This document shows positions 49,661 through 60,559 of a stretch of DNA of 64,000 nucleotides, piece after piece (within the stretch, counting starts at the first letter, position 1; each line of letters starts with the position of its first letter). Under the pieces are notes generated by a model, which saw only the letters and a program-made list of their open reading frames with translations, did no database searches and was not told the origin of the DNA. Position numbers and translations under genes: made by a program. The DNA is taken from NCBI GenBank assembly GCA_050084985.1, contig JBITNC010000001.1:188790001-188854000 (forward strand), read 5' to 3'. This stretch comes from Nageia nagi. Taxonomy: Eukaryota > Pinophyta.

Positions 49661-51088
49661 CCTCTCCTGATAAACATGCATATGCTCTAAAGCATTAATA
49701 CATTTTTCATCTAAAAGTAATAACTGATCTAAGCGAGTTTGTCTTGCTTCCTTGTCAGAGTTTTGCTCACTTAGATTTACTCTAAGGGATGGTATCTCAA
49801 GTTCTATGGGTAGGATGGCTTCTGTTCTATATACTAAAGAGAATGGTGTTGCCCCAATAGGAGTGCGTACACTGGTATGATAAGCCCATAAGGCTTTTGG
49901 TATTTGTATATGCCAATCTCTATGAGAATCATTTACTATTTTTGCTAAGATGTTCCAAATAATTTTATTAGTAGCCAAAATGATAGCAAGACATAATTTT
50001 TCCAAATATATATACTTAATCTCATAGCTCACAAGTGTTCTACTTAGATAATATATAGCTTGTTCTTTATTGTGTTCATTCTTCTGAGCAAGCATTGTTC
50101 CTAAAGCATTTTCAGTAGCAAAAATATATAATAAAAAGGGTACTTCTTTTCTTGGTGGACTTAAAACAGGAGGAGATAATAAATATCTTTTAATTTCGTC
50201 AAATGCATCTTGTTTCTCTTTGCCCCAATGATATTCTACTCCCTTTTTTAATAATTTTGTAAATGGTTTACATTTATCAGAAAGTTGAGCTATAAACCTT
50301 CTAATGGCTTGTAACTTGCCTTGTAAACTTTGTAATTGTTTTAGATTTTCAGGAGGTGGCATGTCTACTACTGCCTTCACTTTACTAGGATCTATTTCAA
50401 TTCCTTGTCGGGACACAATAAATCCTAATAATTTTCCTAAAGTTACACCAAAAATGCATTTTTTTGGATTTAATCTTACTTTATGTTCTAATAATCTATC
50501 TAATACTTTAATTAGGTATTTTCCATGATCTACTCGATATTTAGATCTAACCAACAAATCATCAACATAATCTTCTACTATGTCGTGCATATAGTCATGG
50601 AATATGTAAGTCATAGCCCTTTGATAAGTTACCCCGACATTTTTTAATCCAAAAGGCATAACTTTATAACATAAGGTACCCCAATGAGTTATAAAAGCCA
50701 TTTTATGTTGATCTTCAGTAGCTATTTTTATTTGATTATAACTAGAAAACCCGTCCATTAATGATAACATATCATGTCCTGCTATCGAGTCTACCAAACT
50801 ATCAATGCTAGGTAGAGGGAAATCATCCTTAGGACAAGCTTTGTTAAGATCACAAAAAACTGTGCATATTCTTATTTTTTCACTTGGTTTTTTCATAGGT
50901 ACCATATTAGATATCCAATCTGAATAATCTATAGGTTGTATAAATTTAGCTTCTAATAATTTTTGAAGTTCTTCTTTTACCATTAATGCTATAGTAGGAT
51001 GCATTTTACGTAATTTTTGTTTAACAGGTTTAGCATCAGACTTTAATGCTAAATTATGTACTACTAATTTATGATCTATTCCAAGCAT
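49652..51088 (-). CDS. RT - partial RNase H - C-terminal integrase fusion ORF of element D
   Basis: This is a 478-residue open frame. Residues 1-300 are a complete-looking RT, with LMDGFSSYNQI at 110-120, MPFGLKN at 144-150 and the catalytic YVDD at 174-177, then the connection (LGFIVSRQGIEIDPSKVKAV). Residues 315-375 are the start of the Ty3-type RNase H, with E in place of the first catalytic Asp (LYIFATENALG). At about residue 375 (base 49963) the sequence jumps from ATNK to IIWNILAKIVNDSHRDWHIQ, the second half of integrase, continuing ALWAYHTSVRTPIGATPFSL. The rest of RNase H, the second RNase H (if this element had it downstream) and the integrase zinc and catalytic core are missing. 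Frame is kept across the join. The RT could fold, but no integrase activity is possible. Confidence 0.88.
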   Translation of the reverse strand: MLGIDHKLVVHNLALKSDAKPVKQKLRKMHPTIALMVKEELQKLLEAKFIQPIDYSDWISNMVPMKKPSEKIRICTVFCDLNKACPKDDFPLPSIDSLVDSIAGHDMLSLMDGFSSYNQIKIATEDQHKMAFITHWGTLCYKVMPFGLKNVGVTYQRAMTYIFHDYMHDIVEDYVDDLLVRSKYRVDHGKYLIKVLDRLLEHKVRLNPKKCIFGVTLGKLLGFIVSRQGIEIDPSKVKAVVDMPPPENLKQLQSLQGKLQAIRRFIAQLSDKCKPFTKLLKKGVEYHWGKEKQDAFDEIKRYLLSPPVLSPPRKEVPFLLYIFATENALGTMLAQKNEHNKEQAIYYLSRTLVSYEIKYIYLEKLCLAIILATNKIIWNILAKIVNDSHRDWHIQIPKALWAYHTSVRTPIGATPFSLVYRTEAILPIELEIPSLRVNLSEQNSDKEARQTRLDQLLLLDEKCINALEHMHVYQERIK

Positions 51089-51148
51089 GTTTGCATATGA
51101 CTAGGCAAATACCTTTTCTCATTCTTTTAATAAGGTTATAATTTCTTC

Positions 51149-51907
51149 TTATTCATTTTCTGTGAGGTTTTCTCCTAATTGAATAATTTTAGGATTTTGA
51201 GGATCATTACTAATATTTATTTCTAATACTTTTTCAGTAAGCATATGTGACCCTTCTTCTAATTGATTTGGCATTGGTATCCAGTCATTATCGTTAACAC
51301 TATATTCTTCATCGTATTCTTGAGTTTGTTCATTTGTGCATACTTGATTTTCATAGGAACCAAATATGTGATCTACATTTTTAAATTCATGTACCAAAGG
51401 ATTAGATGATATAAGAGAGAAATCAGCAATTACTTCATCTGTAGAAGTATTGGCAATTATTTTGATTAAATTTTGATTTTCATTAACTTCATCTATTTGT
51501 TCATTATTTTGATCTTCAATATCATTCTCTTTTATTGTAACCATATTTATCAATGGTATGTATGAATATGGAATGATCGATGATTCAACATTTTTATTTA
51601 TCTTTTCTTGTATATCACTTGGTAAGCACGAATGATTCTAGGGTGGCTCAATATTATTAATAAAGAGCATTTCAACACCTTCTAAGACATCCATTTCACT
51701 TAATTATTCTTCTCTTATATCAATAATTTCTTGTACTATGGATTCTTTCTCTAAAATTTCTTCATTATAATCCAAATTCTCTTCTCCTAAATTTTCTAAT
51801 TTAGTAAGATTTTTATATTAATTTTGATAACCTAATCCACTTTTATTAGTGGGATCTTGGTATTGTAATTCAATTATTTCTCGTGGACCCTATTCATATC
51901 GACCCAA
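51149..51907 (-). pseudogene. Protease-RT linker of element D
   Basis: These are acidic, Asn-rich open stretches in the same frame as protease and RT (for example 51553-51149, reading ENDIEDQNNEQIDEVNENQN). There is no domain I know. Long linkers between protease and RT occur in Tat/Ogre-type polyproteins. Confidence 0.5.
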
Positions 51908-51910
51908 TCC

Positions 51911-52830
51911 TCATCCTTGCCAATTACATTTGTTAAAATAGTTTAAGACAAATGTTCTTGAACATGGCGATAAATATTTTATATCATTATTGAAATTTTC
52001 TTCATATGTTTGATTAGATATTGTTGACACAGGATCTACTATCCTTGCATAGATAAACATTGTCTGATTAGGTACTTCTCCTAAAGGTACTATTTGTCCA
52101 ATCACACTAGGTGATTCAGATACTTTACCCACTTCTTGTGATGAAGGTATATTAAATATCACATCATCTACGTCATATTCTCCCATCCCTAAATCTATTA
52201 ATTTAATTTTTACTAGATATACATTGGATGAGTCATTATTAGATGTAGTATTTACTTGTTTTGATGAAGAAGCTCCATACTTTTCATCTAAATTTTTAGC
52301 AACCTTTTCCCAAGTATCTTTATCTTGTATAGCTATGTCATTTTTTCCTTTTATGACTTTAGATTGATTCATATTTTTGTTCATTAATATGGTTGATAAA
52401 TTAGGAGACGGTAAGGTCACTTTATTCGGATCAAAAATTAAATTACAATATGAATAAGGATCTGGATCTTTAAACACACAATGAACTTTATCTTTATAGA
52501 TGTATTTTAAACATCCATGATAAGTTGATGGAACACATTGCATTTCTCTAATCCATGGATGTCCTAAAAGAACGTTGTATTGTATAATATTTCCTTCAAT
52601 TATATGTAATAAAGTTTGAATGGTTTTAGCCCCTACTATAATCAGAAGCACTATTGATCCCAAAGTTGAACACACTGCATCATTAAATGCCCTAATTTGT
52701 AAAGAAGGAGCTAAGATAAGCGAATCTGATAAATTCAAATTTTTGTATGCAACATCTAAAATTATATTTATAGTTAAACCTTCATCTATTAGAATTATTT
52801 TAAATAATTTCCCATCTACTTTACCAATTA
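51911..52830 (-). pseudogene. Retropepsin of element D
   Basis: The minus strand reads IILIDEGLTINIILDVAYKN (active site D-E-G instead of D-S/T-G), then LAPSLQIRAFNDAVCSTLGS and IIEGNIIQYNVLLGHPWIRE. The LLGHPWI segment is the usual second half of Tat-type retropepsins. It is open from 52738 to 51911, with a long hydrophilic C-terminal extension towards RT. A stop separates the active-site loop from neighbouring sequence upstream. Confidence 0.78.
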
Positions 52831-53082
52831 TATGTAAAGGTGGATCAAGTCCACCTGGTCCATCGTTATTTAATTTTTCTTATTCGTAGAAGGTGATACT
52901 AGGTTGTTGAGATATCCTCAAACTTTCAACTATTGAAATAAAATTATCGGTGTTACTAATATCCACTTGAATTTCTTGTAGAATTTGATTCATAGCTTCC
53001 CTATAACTCTCAGACTGTTGTAATAATTCAAATAGGGTCATCTTAACTAGAGATATTTTTAATTATCATTGAAGAGCACCTT

Positions 53083-54300
53083 TTATCGAAACTTTAGGTT
53101 GTTGTGGAGGAGGTATAGGTTGTATATTAATTGGGTTTGATATTGATTGATTTTTTCATGGATCATCCTTATTTTATTCTGATATTGTTGTGCTCTTGTA
53201 GCTACACTAATCATATGTATTGAATCATCTATAGTTCCTATAAATGGTATATCCTTATTATCCCATGTATAGTTCATTTGGTTTGGGATAATTGCCACAT
53301 TGTTAGCTTGATGTGAGGGTAAGGGGTTTTGATATATCCCTAAATTTTGATTCGAAGGCATAACAGGATTATCCACATCTATTTTTTGACTATCTATCAA
53401 GTCTTGAATTTTATGTTGTAAAGTTCAACATTTATTTTTATTATGTCCTTTTTGCCTATGATAAGCACAAAATTCATTCTCTTTATACCATTTGCTTCCT
53501 TTAGCATTAGGATTTTCAGGTTTTATATCAGGTAATTTAATCATACCATTATCACATAATTTTTTAAGTATTTTGGGTAATGGTTCTGATAATGGGGTAA
53601 AATTTCTTTTAGGCTTAGGTTCAACATTTTCTTCAATTTTTGAAGCTTGAACAAAATTTTCTGTCATAGCTATTTGATTATTTTGTGGTTGTTTAGTACT
53701 GTTTTCATATTGATTACCCTTGTTGTATTCTTTTTTCTTGAGTTTTAGTTCTCCATCTTGAATTTTAACTCTTTCTATAACTACTACCTGAGCAATAGCT
53801 TCTTCAAAAGTTTTATGTTGTTGAATTTGGAGAACACTGGCTATTGGTCTTAAACAACTTTGACTAAATAATTTAACCAATTCTTCTTGTGGTATTGTAT
53901 ACGGCATACTAGTGAGTATAGCCTGCCATCTTGAGATGTAATCTTGTATAGTTTCATTAGGAAACTATTGTAATCTTGTAAGATTAGTAATTGAGGATCT
54001 TTCTTTAAAATTTGATTCTAAAATGTTCTAGAAATTGATTAGCTAATTGTTCGAATGTATATAAACTATGTATAGGTAAACTATTATACCAATCTAAAGC
54101 TTGACCTGCGAGTGTCATAGGAAATATATGTAACATTAATGAGTCATAATTGGCTATCTGATAGCTAGAAAATGTAAATTTTCTCAAATGTTCTTTGGGG
54201 TCTTCTCTTCCCTTAAATGATTCTATTTTAGGAAATTCAAACCTATATGGTAGTTTCTTTTTTGGAACACTTGGATGAATAGGTTCATTGCAAATAATTT
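53083..54300 (-). pseudogene. Gag capsid and zinc-knuckle part of element D
   Basis: Pieces in three frames: FEFPKIESFKGREDPKEHLR, then MLHIFPMTLAGQALDWYNSL and TFEQLANQFLEHF (Retrotrans_gag core, about 54240-54005). Then 53907-53425 contains VKLFSQSCLRPIASVL and ends FCAYHRQKGHNKNKC, a zinc-knuckle-like CX2H..GHX4C of the Tat type. A Gln/Asn-rich tail runs to 53083. Frameshifts separate the pieces, so it cannot be translated as one protein. Confidence 0.8.
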
Positions 54301-55860
54301 AATTTTTGAATTCCTTGAAAATTCATTTCTTGATTTATAAAATCTTTCATAAAGTCTTCTAATTCTCTATCGGTTCTATGACCTTGAGTGTGTCTACGAT
54401 ATCTTCGAGTATTCGGATCCTTTTCCAAAATTGATCTTGAAGTGTAAGACTCATAGTCAGAAGGAAACTCTGATGGTGGTGGAGGTAATATTTTAAGAGG
54501 TGAATGACATCGCAAAATAGGGATTTTAGGAGGTTTTTGGGATATACCTTTTCCATATAGATCTTTTCCTTTGTAATCAGGTTGTCTTGTTTGATTTTGG
54601 GTTTGTTCAACCCAACTTTTAATGGAATATTGCTTTTGTTTATCATATAATTTTTGAAGTTCTAGTTCTTTATCCATTTCCCTTTGTAATAAAATGGCTA
54701 TCTCTTTATCCATAGCTTCTTATTTGTTCAAGTAAGGATCTCGATATCTTTGTATTTGACTTCCTTCAGGAGTTTTAGGTTTCAAATTTTTTATTTTTTG
54801 ATATTCCTCCCACTGTCTTTGTTTTTCTTTCTGCATACGTAGATATTGTTCCCTTTTTATTTTTTCATTCTCTAATTCCTCAAGTTGTGATTCCTGTAAA
54901 CGAAGTTGAATCTCATCTTCTTTATGAAGTCTTTTCTTTTCTTGTTCTAGGAACTCATTTCTTTCTTTGTTTGCTTGTTCTTGTTCTATGAATTTATTTT
55001 TATCTCTAAGAAGTTTATCTTCCATTTCTTTTAATTTATTTTCTTGTTCTTGAATTTTAATGAATTCATTAACTTTTCTATTTTCTTCCTTTAGAAGATA
55101 TTGCATCTCTGTAGCCTTTTTAATATCATTAGCATATATTTCTATGAATTTTTGACCAGCTTTTATTTTACATAATTGTCATTTTTTTAGTTCTTCATAA
55201 GAAGGTATCTCTTCTATTTTGTACTTAGATGTCCTTCTATGTAATCTTCCATTTGAAGAATAAGATTTCTCCATTTGCTTCATTGAAGGAGCTCTTTGAG
55301 ATAAATTACTTGTAGGTATTGATACTTCATTTTTTCCTAATTCAAGAGATTTATGAGAAAAGAAAGATCCCTCTTTTTAGATTAAAGAACTGAATTTTCA
55401 ACCATCTGATAATAGACGTATGACTCTTTCATATTTAACTTTATATGGCTTAGTCTCTAGTATCGCTATGGTTTAAGCCCAAGATTTATTCTCATCCATT
55501 TCTAAGTTATCACGCCTATGATTTAGTTTTTTGACATCTCCTAATAAATTAGAAGATGTCTTAGGAATAGCCCTATAATTAGCTAGGTGACGATGAATTC
55601 AAATTAACTCTTCATCTAACACTTGCATTCTAGCCTTGGTAATAGGATCTTTTATACTTTGTCTTTGCAATCTAGATTGATCATAACCCCAATCCCAATC
55701 TTTACTTTCATAACGAACTACCCGTGGATCTGATTCACCTAAAGGAGGTGGCCTCCTAACCGAATACTCTATCAGATCCATATTGTCTGGATCTATTTCT
55801 TGTATTTCAAATGGGTGTTCTCATATTTTCTTAGCGGTCATACTTCTAGTTTGAACCATT
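54285..55860 (-). pseudogene. Gag N-terminal extension of element D, long coiled coil
   Basis: A probable start ATG at about 55858 (MVQTRSMTAKK) leads into MDLIEYSVRRPPPLGESDPR (55781-55599). After a broken stretch comes a strongly charged coiled coil, 55106-54720 (MEDKLLRDKNKFIEQEQANK, then LEQEKKRLHKEDEIQLRLQE), and then 54713-54285 with PPKIPILRCHSPLKILPPPP and an arginine-rich part. All share one frame, broken by stops. The extension adds about 500 codons before the capsid core, which is unusually long for Ty3/gypsy Gag. Its role is unknown; self-assembly is a guess. Confidence 0.65.
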
Positions 55861-57716
55861 TTTTTTTTTAGATATTATAAACAAACATCATAAAAAAGAA
55901 ACTCTATTTTTATCTTTTATATTATGTTTTTGAGAAAATAATTTAATGCACAAACAACCTATATGGGAACTTACTTTTAACGATATGATTATCTTTCTTA
56001 ACTTTTTCACATATTTTCAATGTTTGAGTTAAATGAACAATATGAGTTGTTCATTTTAATCTTTTAATTTTCCTAGTTTGTTTTGACTAGTCAAGTGTTA
56101 AACAAGGTAGGTTGGGTAATTCTAAGTAATGTTTACAAGTTTCTATGGCTTTTGGCTTGGTTCTAGATGAGTATCTTTTTTGACTCCTATCTAAAGGAAA
56201 GTTACCTTGGTCATCACCTTCAAGTGTAACTAGCTCTATGGCTTTAAGTGTGTTATGTCAATGGGTACAAAGAAGTAAGAATTAACGGTTGGTAGTGACA
56301 TCCAACTCGTTAATGTTCAATTATTCCTTTAAGGCCTTATGAAGTGCATTTAAACAAGTAAAATACATTTATGCATACTACCCTCCCAAACATTCATGTC
56401 CATTTACTTATCTTATTTTAATGTGATATAATCAAAAGTTTATTTTAAGTGAATCTTGACCATAATAAACCCCATTGTTCTTTTTAATCATAATGTGATT
56501 CATTATCCAACCTCTTAATGATGTTCATTAACTCCTTCCAGTTGTGGAAGTTTTATATGCGATAAATTTCCTCTTCTTACTAGTCACATATCTCTTCGAC
56601 CTCCAATGGAGTGGTAAGAGCAGACTTAGTAAAAGCCATTAAGTGTAGATAAATTAATTAAGTGAGGTTCAATTACTCCTCCAAGATTCACATATCCCTT
56701 TTACCTCCAATGGAGTGGTAAGGGTAGACATATTTAAGAGTGTTAATGTGAAGTATATTTCCAAGTAAGATGTGAATAAATTTTACCTCTTTCACTTAAC
56801 TTATTTCTGATCACTTAAGATCGCTTGAAGCGCAAAAGTGATAGCATACTTTGTTAAGTGAAAGTACTTAGTGTATTTGAATCCCTCCAATTCATTAACC
56901 TTTTAATATGATTTATACTACCCAAAACTCGATATATTTTCCTTAATTTCATTCCTTTTAATGTGATTCATTTACTTCTTCCAATTATGGAAGTATTATG
57001 TGTAGTAAATTACCTCCTCTTACTAGTCACATATCCCTTTGACCTCCAATGGAGTGGTAAGGGCAGACTTGGTAAGAGGTCATTATGTGTGGATAAATTA
57101 ACCAAATTAATGATAGTGTGAATATGAAAGAAAAGAAGAATTAATTACTCCTTCTTATTCAGTCTATTCTGGTCACCTTAGATCGCACGAAGTGCAAAGG
57201 AGAGGCATAAGTAGACAAGATAAAAAGTATTAATGTGTACGTACCCTTCACCCAAAATATGAAAATAAATACATAACATTTTACATAAAATAAATTAATA
57301 AAAAATATGCATTTAATCTTTTCTACCCATTCTTATATGCATTCTAGGCAAACGAATCACATTCAAAAGTATCCTTCCATTTTAACAATATATTATATAT
57401 TTTATTTTATTTTTTTAGAAATAACAAAAGGAGATAAAATGACCTGGAATATGAGTCACCAGCATTTAGATAGATATCACTAGTGTTTATTCTAATTCAT
57501 AAACATTTGATTCCAATCATTGGCATTTATAATGAAATTACCGATGTTTAGTCTGGATTACTTTGTAAATCGTTGGCATTTCTGCAACAGATTTTCTAAA
57601 AAGCACAAAATGCAAAATTTAAAGTCAGTATATGGAAAAATTCAAATAAACCAGATAATAGAAAGGTACAATCATTTTTAACATAAATAAAAAACCTCCC
57701 TATCAATAACGGAAGT
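55861..57716 (-). other. 5' leader of element D with internal repeats
   Basis: This is 1.86 kb between primer-binding site and gag, without coding sequence. The phrase ACCTCCAATGGAGTGGTAAG recurs near 56600, 56706 and 57041. CTCTTACTAGTCACATATC-like phrases and GATCGC(T/A)(T/C)GAAG(C/T)GCAAA (about 56820 and 57180) recur as well. Long repetitive leaders are common in Tat elements. Confidence 0.7.
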
Positions 57717-57737
57717 GCCCTCCTTCTAGCGCCAGAA
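57717..57737 (-). other. Primer-binding site of element D
   Basis: Directly inside the 5' LTR the minus strand reads TTCTGGCGCTAGAAGGAGGG. It begins TGG three bases from the LTR, as expected for pairing with a tRNA 3' CCA end. It differs from the sites of elements A and B. I do not name the tRNA. Confidence 0.6.
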
Positions 57738-58585
57738 TGTTGCAGTGAAAATAGAGCTGGAATGTAGAATAACATAAAATGTAATTATTCTTAAATCTTC
57801 ATTGAACCTTAACTTATGTAAAATAAATAGAAATGATATAATTATAAATTGATATTGATTTTCGGCTCAAAATACAATTTGCCCTTGGAAGGGACTTTTA
57901 CAAATGCCATTTGCCAAAATGAAGGTATTAGATCTTCATTGTTTTTGATTTGCTTGCTTCTCTCCTTGATATGGACAGCTTGTAAATCCTACACACATGC
58001 AAAAGATAATAACATCAAAGCATCTATGTATGACATGTATTAAATTGAAGCTAACATAAAATAATAAAAGGTATGAGCTCACAAGATTTTGGCAGCATTA
58101 CCCTACTTCAAAAATGGGTCAAGATCCTCTCCTTATTGCTTTGTATTGGCTTGTATTTATAGATTTTGGGTGAGATGTTTCAAGGCTGGTAAGGGGAAGT
58201 GAAAAGCCATCATAGGTCATAACTAACCCCCTCTATCCACATCATCTTGGAAGAATGAAACATTTCAACTTTCTCTCACTATTTTGGTTTCTTGTTCGGC
58301 TGTTATAGAGTCACTGATGATTACTAGGCGGATGCCAGTGATCATCTCAAAATATCGATGATTGTTTTGGGTCATTGGCGATTGGTTTTCAATTTTGTAA
58401 CAATATTAAAATGACCACCAAATAGCCAATTTTACCTAAAAAGAGTCATGTGACCACCCATTTTGCATGTACTCGATGGGAGCTATCCAATAATATAGTT
58501 TTTTAAACCTATTTTATATTTTTGCGAAGAGTTATGATTATTTCAATGTTTACTAGTTAAAAAGGGACATTTTTAGGTGCCTACA
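57738..58585 (-). repeat. 5' LTR of element D
   Basis: It starts TGTTGCAGTGAAAATAGAG and ends TTTTTAGGTGCCTACA. It is 848 bp and pairs with 42316-43163. Confidence 0.92.
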
Positions 58586-58590
58586 CCATT
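58586..58590 (-). repeat. Target site duplication of element D, right copy (CCATT)
   Basis: It is identical to 42311-42315, and confirms that element D is a simple insertion with both ends intact. Confidence 0.92.
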
Positions 58591-58890
58591 ATTTCCAATC
58601 AAAGTGGAGGTGTTGGAAGGACTGGAAGCTATTATGTTTAAGGTGCAATACCCTCATTCTTGAGGAGTCAAGTTTCTTCTAGGATGTAAGGTGGACCTAA
58701 ATGATAATTATCAAGTGGGGAAACCCCTCAAGATAAGGGTATAACTTATGTTTGGCTTTATAAACCCATCCATCAATGTCAACTCAAAACTATAATGTTT
58801 TTTGATACTTACATTACAATTTAGTTTTTAAGTTATATATATCAATATAAAAGTACACTATTAACTATATTAATAATTATGGACAAGGAG
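58591..58890. other. Flank of element D, no gene seen
   Basis: This is the continuation of the insertion target. No coding family is recognised on either strand. Confidence 0.4.
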
Positions 58891-59020
58891 AAGTGATTTT
58901 TTACACTAGTACATGTGGAATTTTTGAATAACATCCATAACATAACATTCCATAAGAATATAAATCAAAATATTGAATGCTTCCACTTTACTTTATTAAT
59001 TAATCAATAAGATCTTGTAC
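58891..59020 (+). repeat. 130-bp direct repeat, left copy
   Basis: It starts AAGTGATTTTTTACACTAGT and ends AAGATCTTGTAC. It is nearly identical to 59510-59639 and flanks a 489-bp segment. Confidence 0.93.
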
Positions 59021-59049
59021 TTGCAGTATACCAACATCCTTATATATGG

Positions 59050-59509
59050 CTTTTAGGATGGCAAGGAAAGTTGAAAGTAAAAATATGATAATGGCTGAAG
59101 ATTCCACATGGGAAGATGAGAAATTTCTACAGAAGCATCCAGAACTACTAAAACATTAAGGACAACATTTTTTTGAAGGAGAGGGACATGTTAGGTCCCT
59201 ATACTACTCATGTAGCCCATATATTGTTATTATGTGTCCCATAGAAGTCCACTATGGTTATTGTTATTTCCTTACATTATTATTGTTATGTTGGCTAGTG
59301 TCCTTTCATTGTAGTGGCACCCCTTGGACTCCTATATATACTAAGGAGGTATTATCATTTGTATTGTCTATGGTTGTGTATTTTATGTGATTTAAAGGAG
59401 GTTTCCCCCTTGAAGTGGCTTATTATTATTGATTTTATCTCTTATTCAAGGCATTGAGCTCTTTCTCTCATGATTTTATGCTATTTTGGGAACTTTGTTC
59501 ATAATAGAT
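59050..59509 (+). mobile_element. Ty3/gypsy chromovirus 3' end: chromodomain tail, polypurine tract, partial LTR
   Basis: The plus strand reads MAEDSTWEDEKFLQKHPELL followed by a stop, the C-terminal end of a chromodomain-type tail of a chromoviral integrase. Next come GAAGGAGAGGGACA (polypurine tract) and an LTR start TGTTAGGTCCCTAT at 59189, with a TATATATA stretch near 59335. The LTR is cut at 59509 by the right-hand direct repeat. Only about 460 bp of the element are present, so this is a fragment placed here by recombination or repair. Confidence 0.7.
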
Positions 59510-59639
59510 AAGTGATTTTTTACACTAGTACATGTGGACTTTTTGAATAATATCCATAACATAACATTCCATAAGAATATAAATCAAAATATTGAATGTT
59601 TCCACTTTACTTTATTAATTAATCAATAAGATCTTGTAC
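59510..59639 (+). repeat. 130-bp direct repeat, right copy
   Basis: See the left copy at 58891-59020; only a few substitutions separate them. This copy is contiguous with the CACTA remnant on its right. Confidence 0.93.
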
Positions 59640-59649
59640 AATATATTTT

Positions 59650-60107
59650 CCTCTAGGATAACAATTAATAATAAACCACATTTTCTTGTCTAGAATCATC
59701 TGGGATAAAAACTATTTGATGATAATATTGTGCTAAAACATATGGCTCTTTCTCTTGAGGTAAATATTGTGTGGAGTCAATTGGTTGATATTTACTATGA
59801 ATATCATGCATAATTTTAGCCTTATCAAGTGTGTCAAAATATTTAAATTTAAATATAACAATTGAAAGGGCCTATGATATAATTGAATAATCTCTTTAAT
59901 TTATCCAACATAACTTAATGTTACTTGTATCAAGTTTGGATCTTTTCCACTTGCACGATTTGCATAGTCAAAACTAGTTTGCACTCCAGATTCAAATGTC
60001 ACTCTTGACTCATACTTCTCTTGAATTCTAAAGTGTTTACCATATACCCACATTGATGAGAAAGATAATGCTTGCATACATTTACATGAAAATGCTATTA
60101 ATGCCAA
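59650..60107 (-). pseudogene. DUF4216 region of the CACTA element
   Basis: The minus strand 60107-59901 reads YGKHFRIQEKYESRVTFESG, then NRASGKDPNLIQVTLSYVG, and after a stop KEIIQLYHRPFQLLYL. This fits DUF4216 (Y.FHT...R.TQNSGV..., then YYG...EIIEL.Y). It is normally the last domain of the CACTA transposase gene, which agrees with its position at the left end here. Confidence 0.6.
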
Positions 60108-60559
60108 GATAATTATATTTGTATTAGTTGCAAGTGTTTGATAAAAATACTAAAAACTAAATGCATATCAATAAAAAATAATAATTATTAATACATTGCA
60201 TTCAATAGCTATATCTAATACATTTACATCATCCTCATCCAAGTTTTCTTTGGTATTTTTTTTTTCAATTTCACTCGTCATCATGACATTATACACTCTT
60301 CTGGTAGATTTCTAGTTGTATGTCCCCTATGATTTTTTCATATGACTTTGTTGAGTTTATCCTCTTTGATCATTTTACAATTGATCCACTTCTCACAACA
60401 TGCAAAATGCATCATGATAAAGTCATTTATAGATTCACACATGTCAAAATCTATAAATTCATGATCAATATATATCATAGCGTAATATATGCTTGTTAAT
60501 AAGTATTGATTAATTAAATTTAATCAAAATTAATGTGTATATCATAAATATATAAAATT

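Larger units (their letters stand above)
42316..58585 (-). mobile_element. Tat-like Ty3/gypsy retrotransposon (element D), 16.27 kb
   Basis: LTRs of 848 bp each (42316-43163 and 57738-58585) with a perfect CCATT duplication flank a minus-strand interior. From the right: primer-binding site, 1.9 kb leader, a gag with long coiled coil, retropepsin, RT fused by deletion to integrase, an unknown two-copy domain, a non-coding stretch, and a plus-strand (antisense) plant-mobile-domain gene, then a polypurine tract and the 3' LTR. The LTRs are similar, roughly one difference in 20 bases where compared, mostly transitions. It looks like the youngest or second-youngest insertion here. Size and extra genes fit the Tat group. 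Confidence 0.92.

Noticed and set aside
50304-50528. Plus-strand frame with cysteine-rich start
   Set aside because: It is exactly antisense to the well-conserved RT of element D.
58900-58915. CACTAGT as the terminal inverted repeat of the CACTA element
   Set aside because: It lies inside both 130-bp direct repeats and has no visible inverted partner, and the usual CACTACAAGAAA-like extension is missing.
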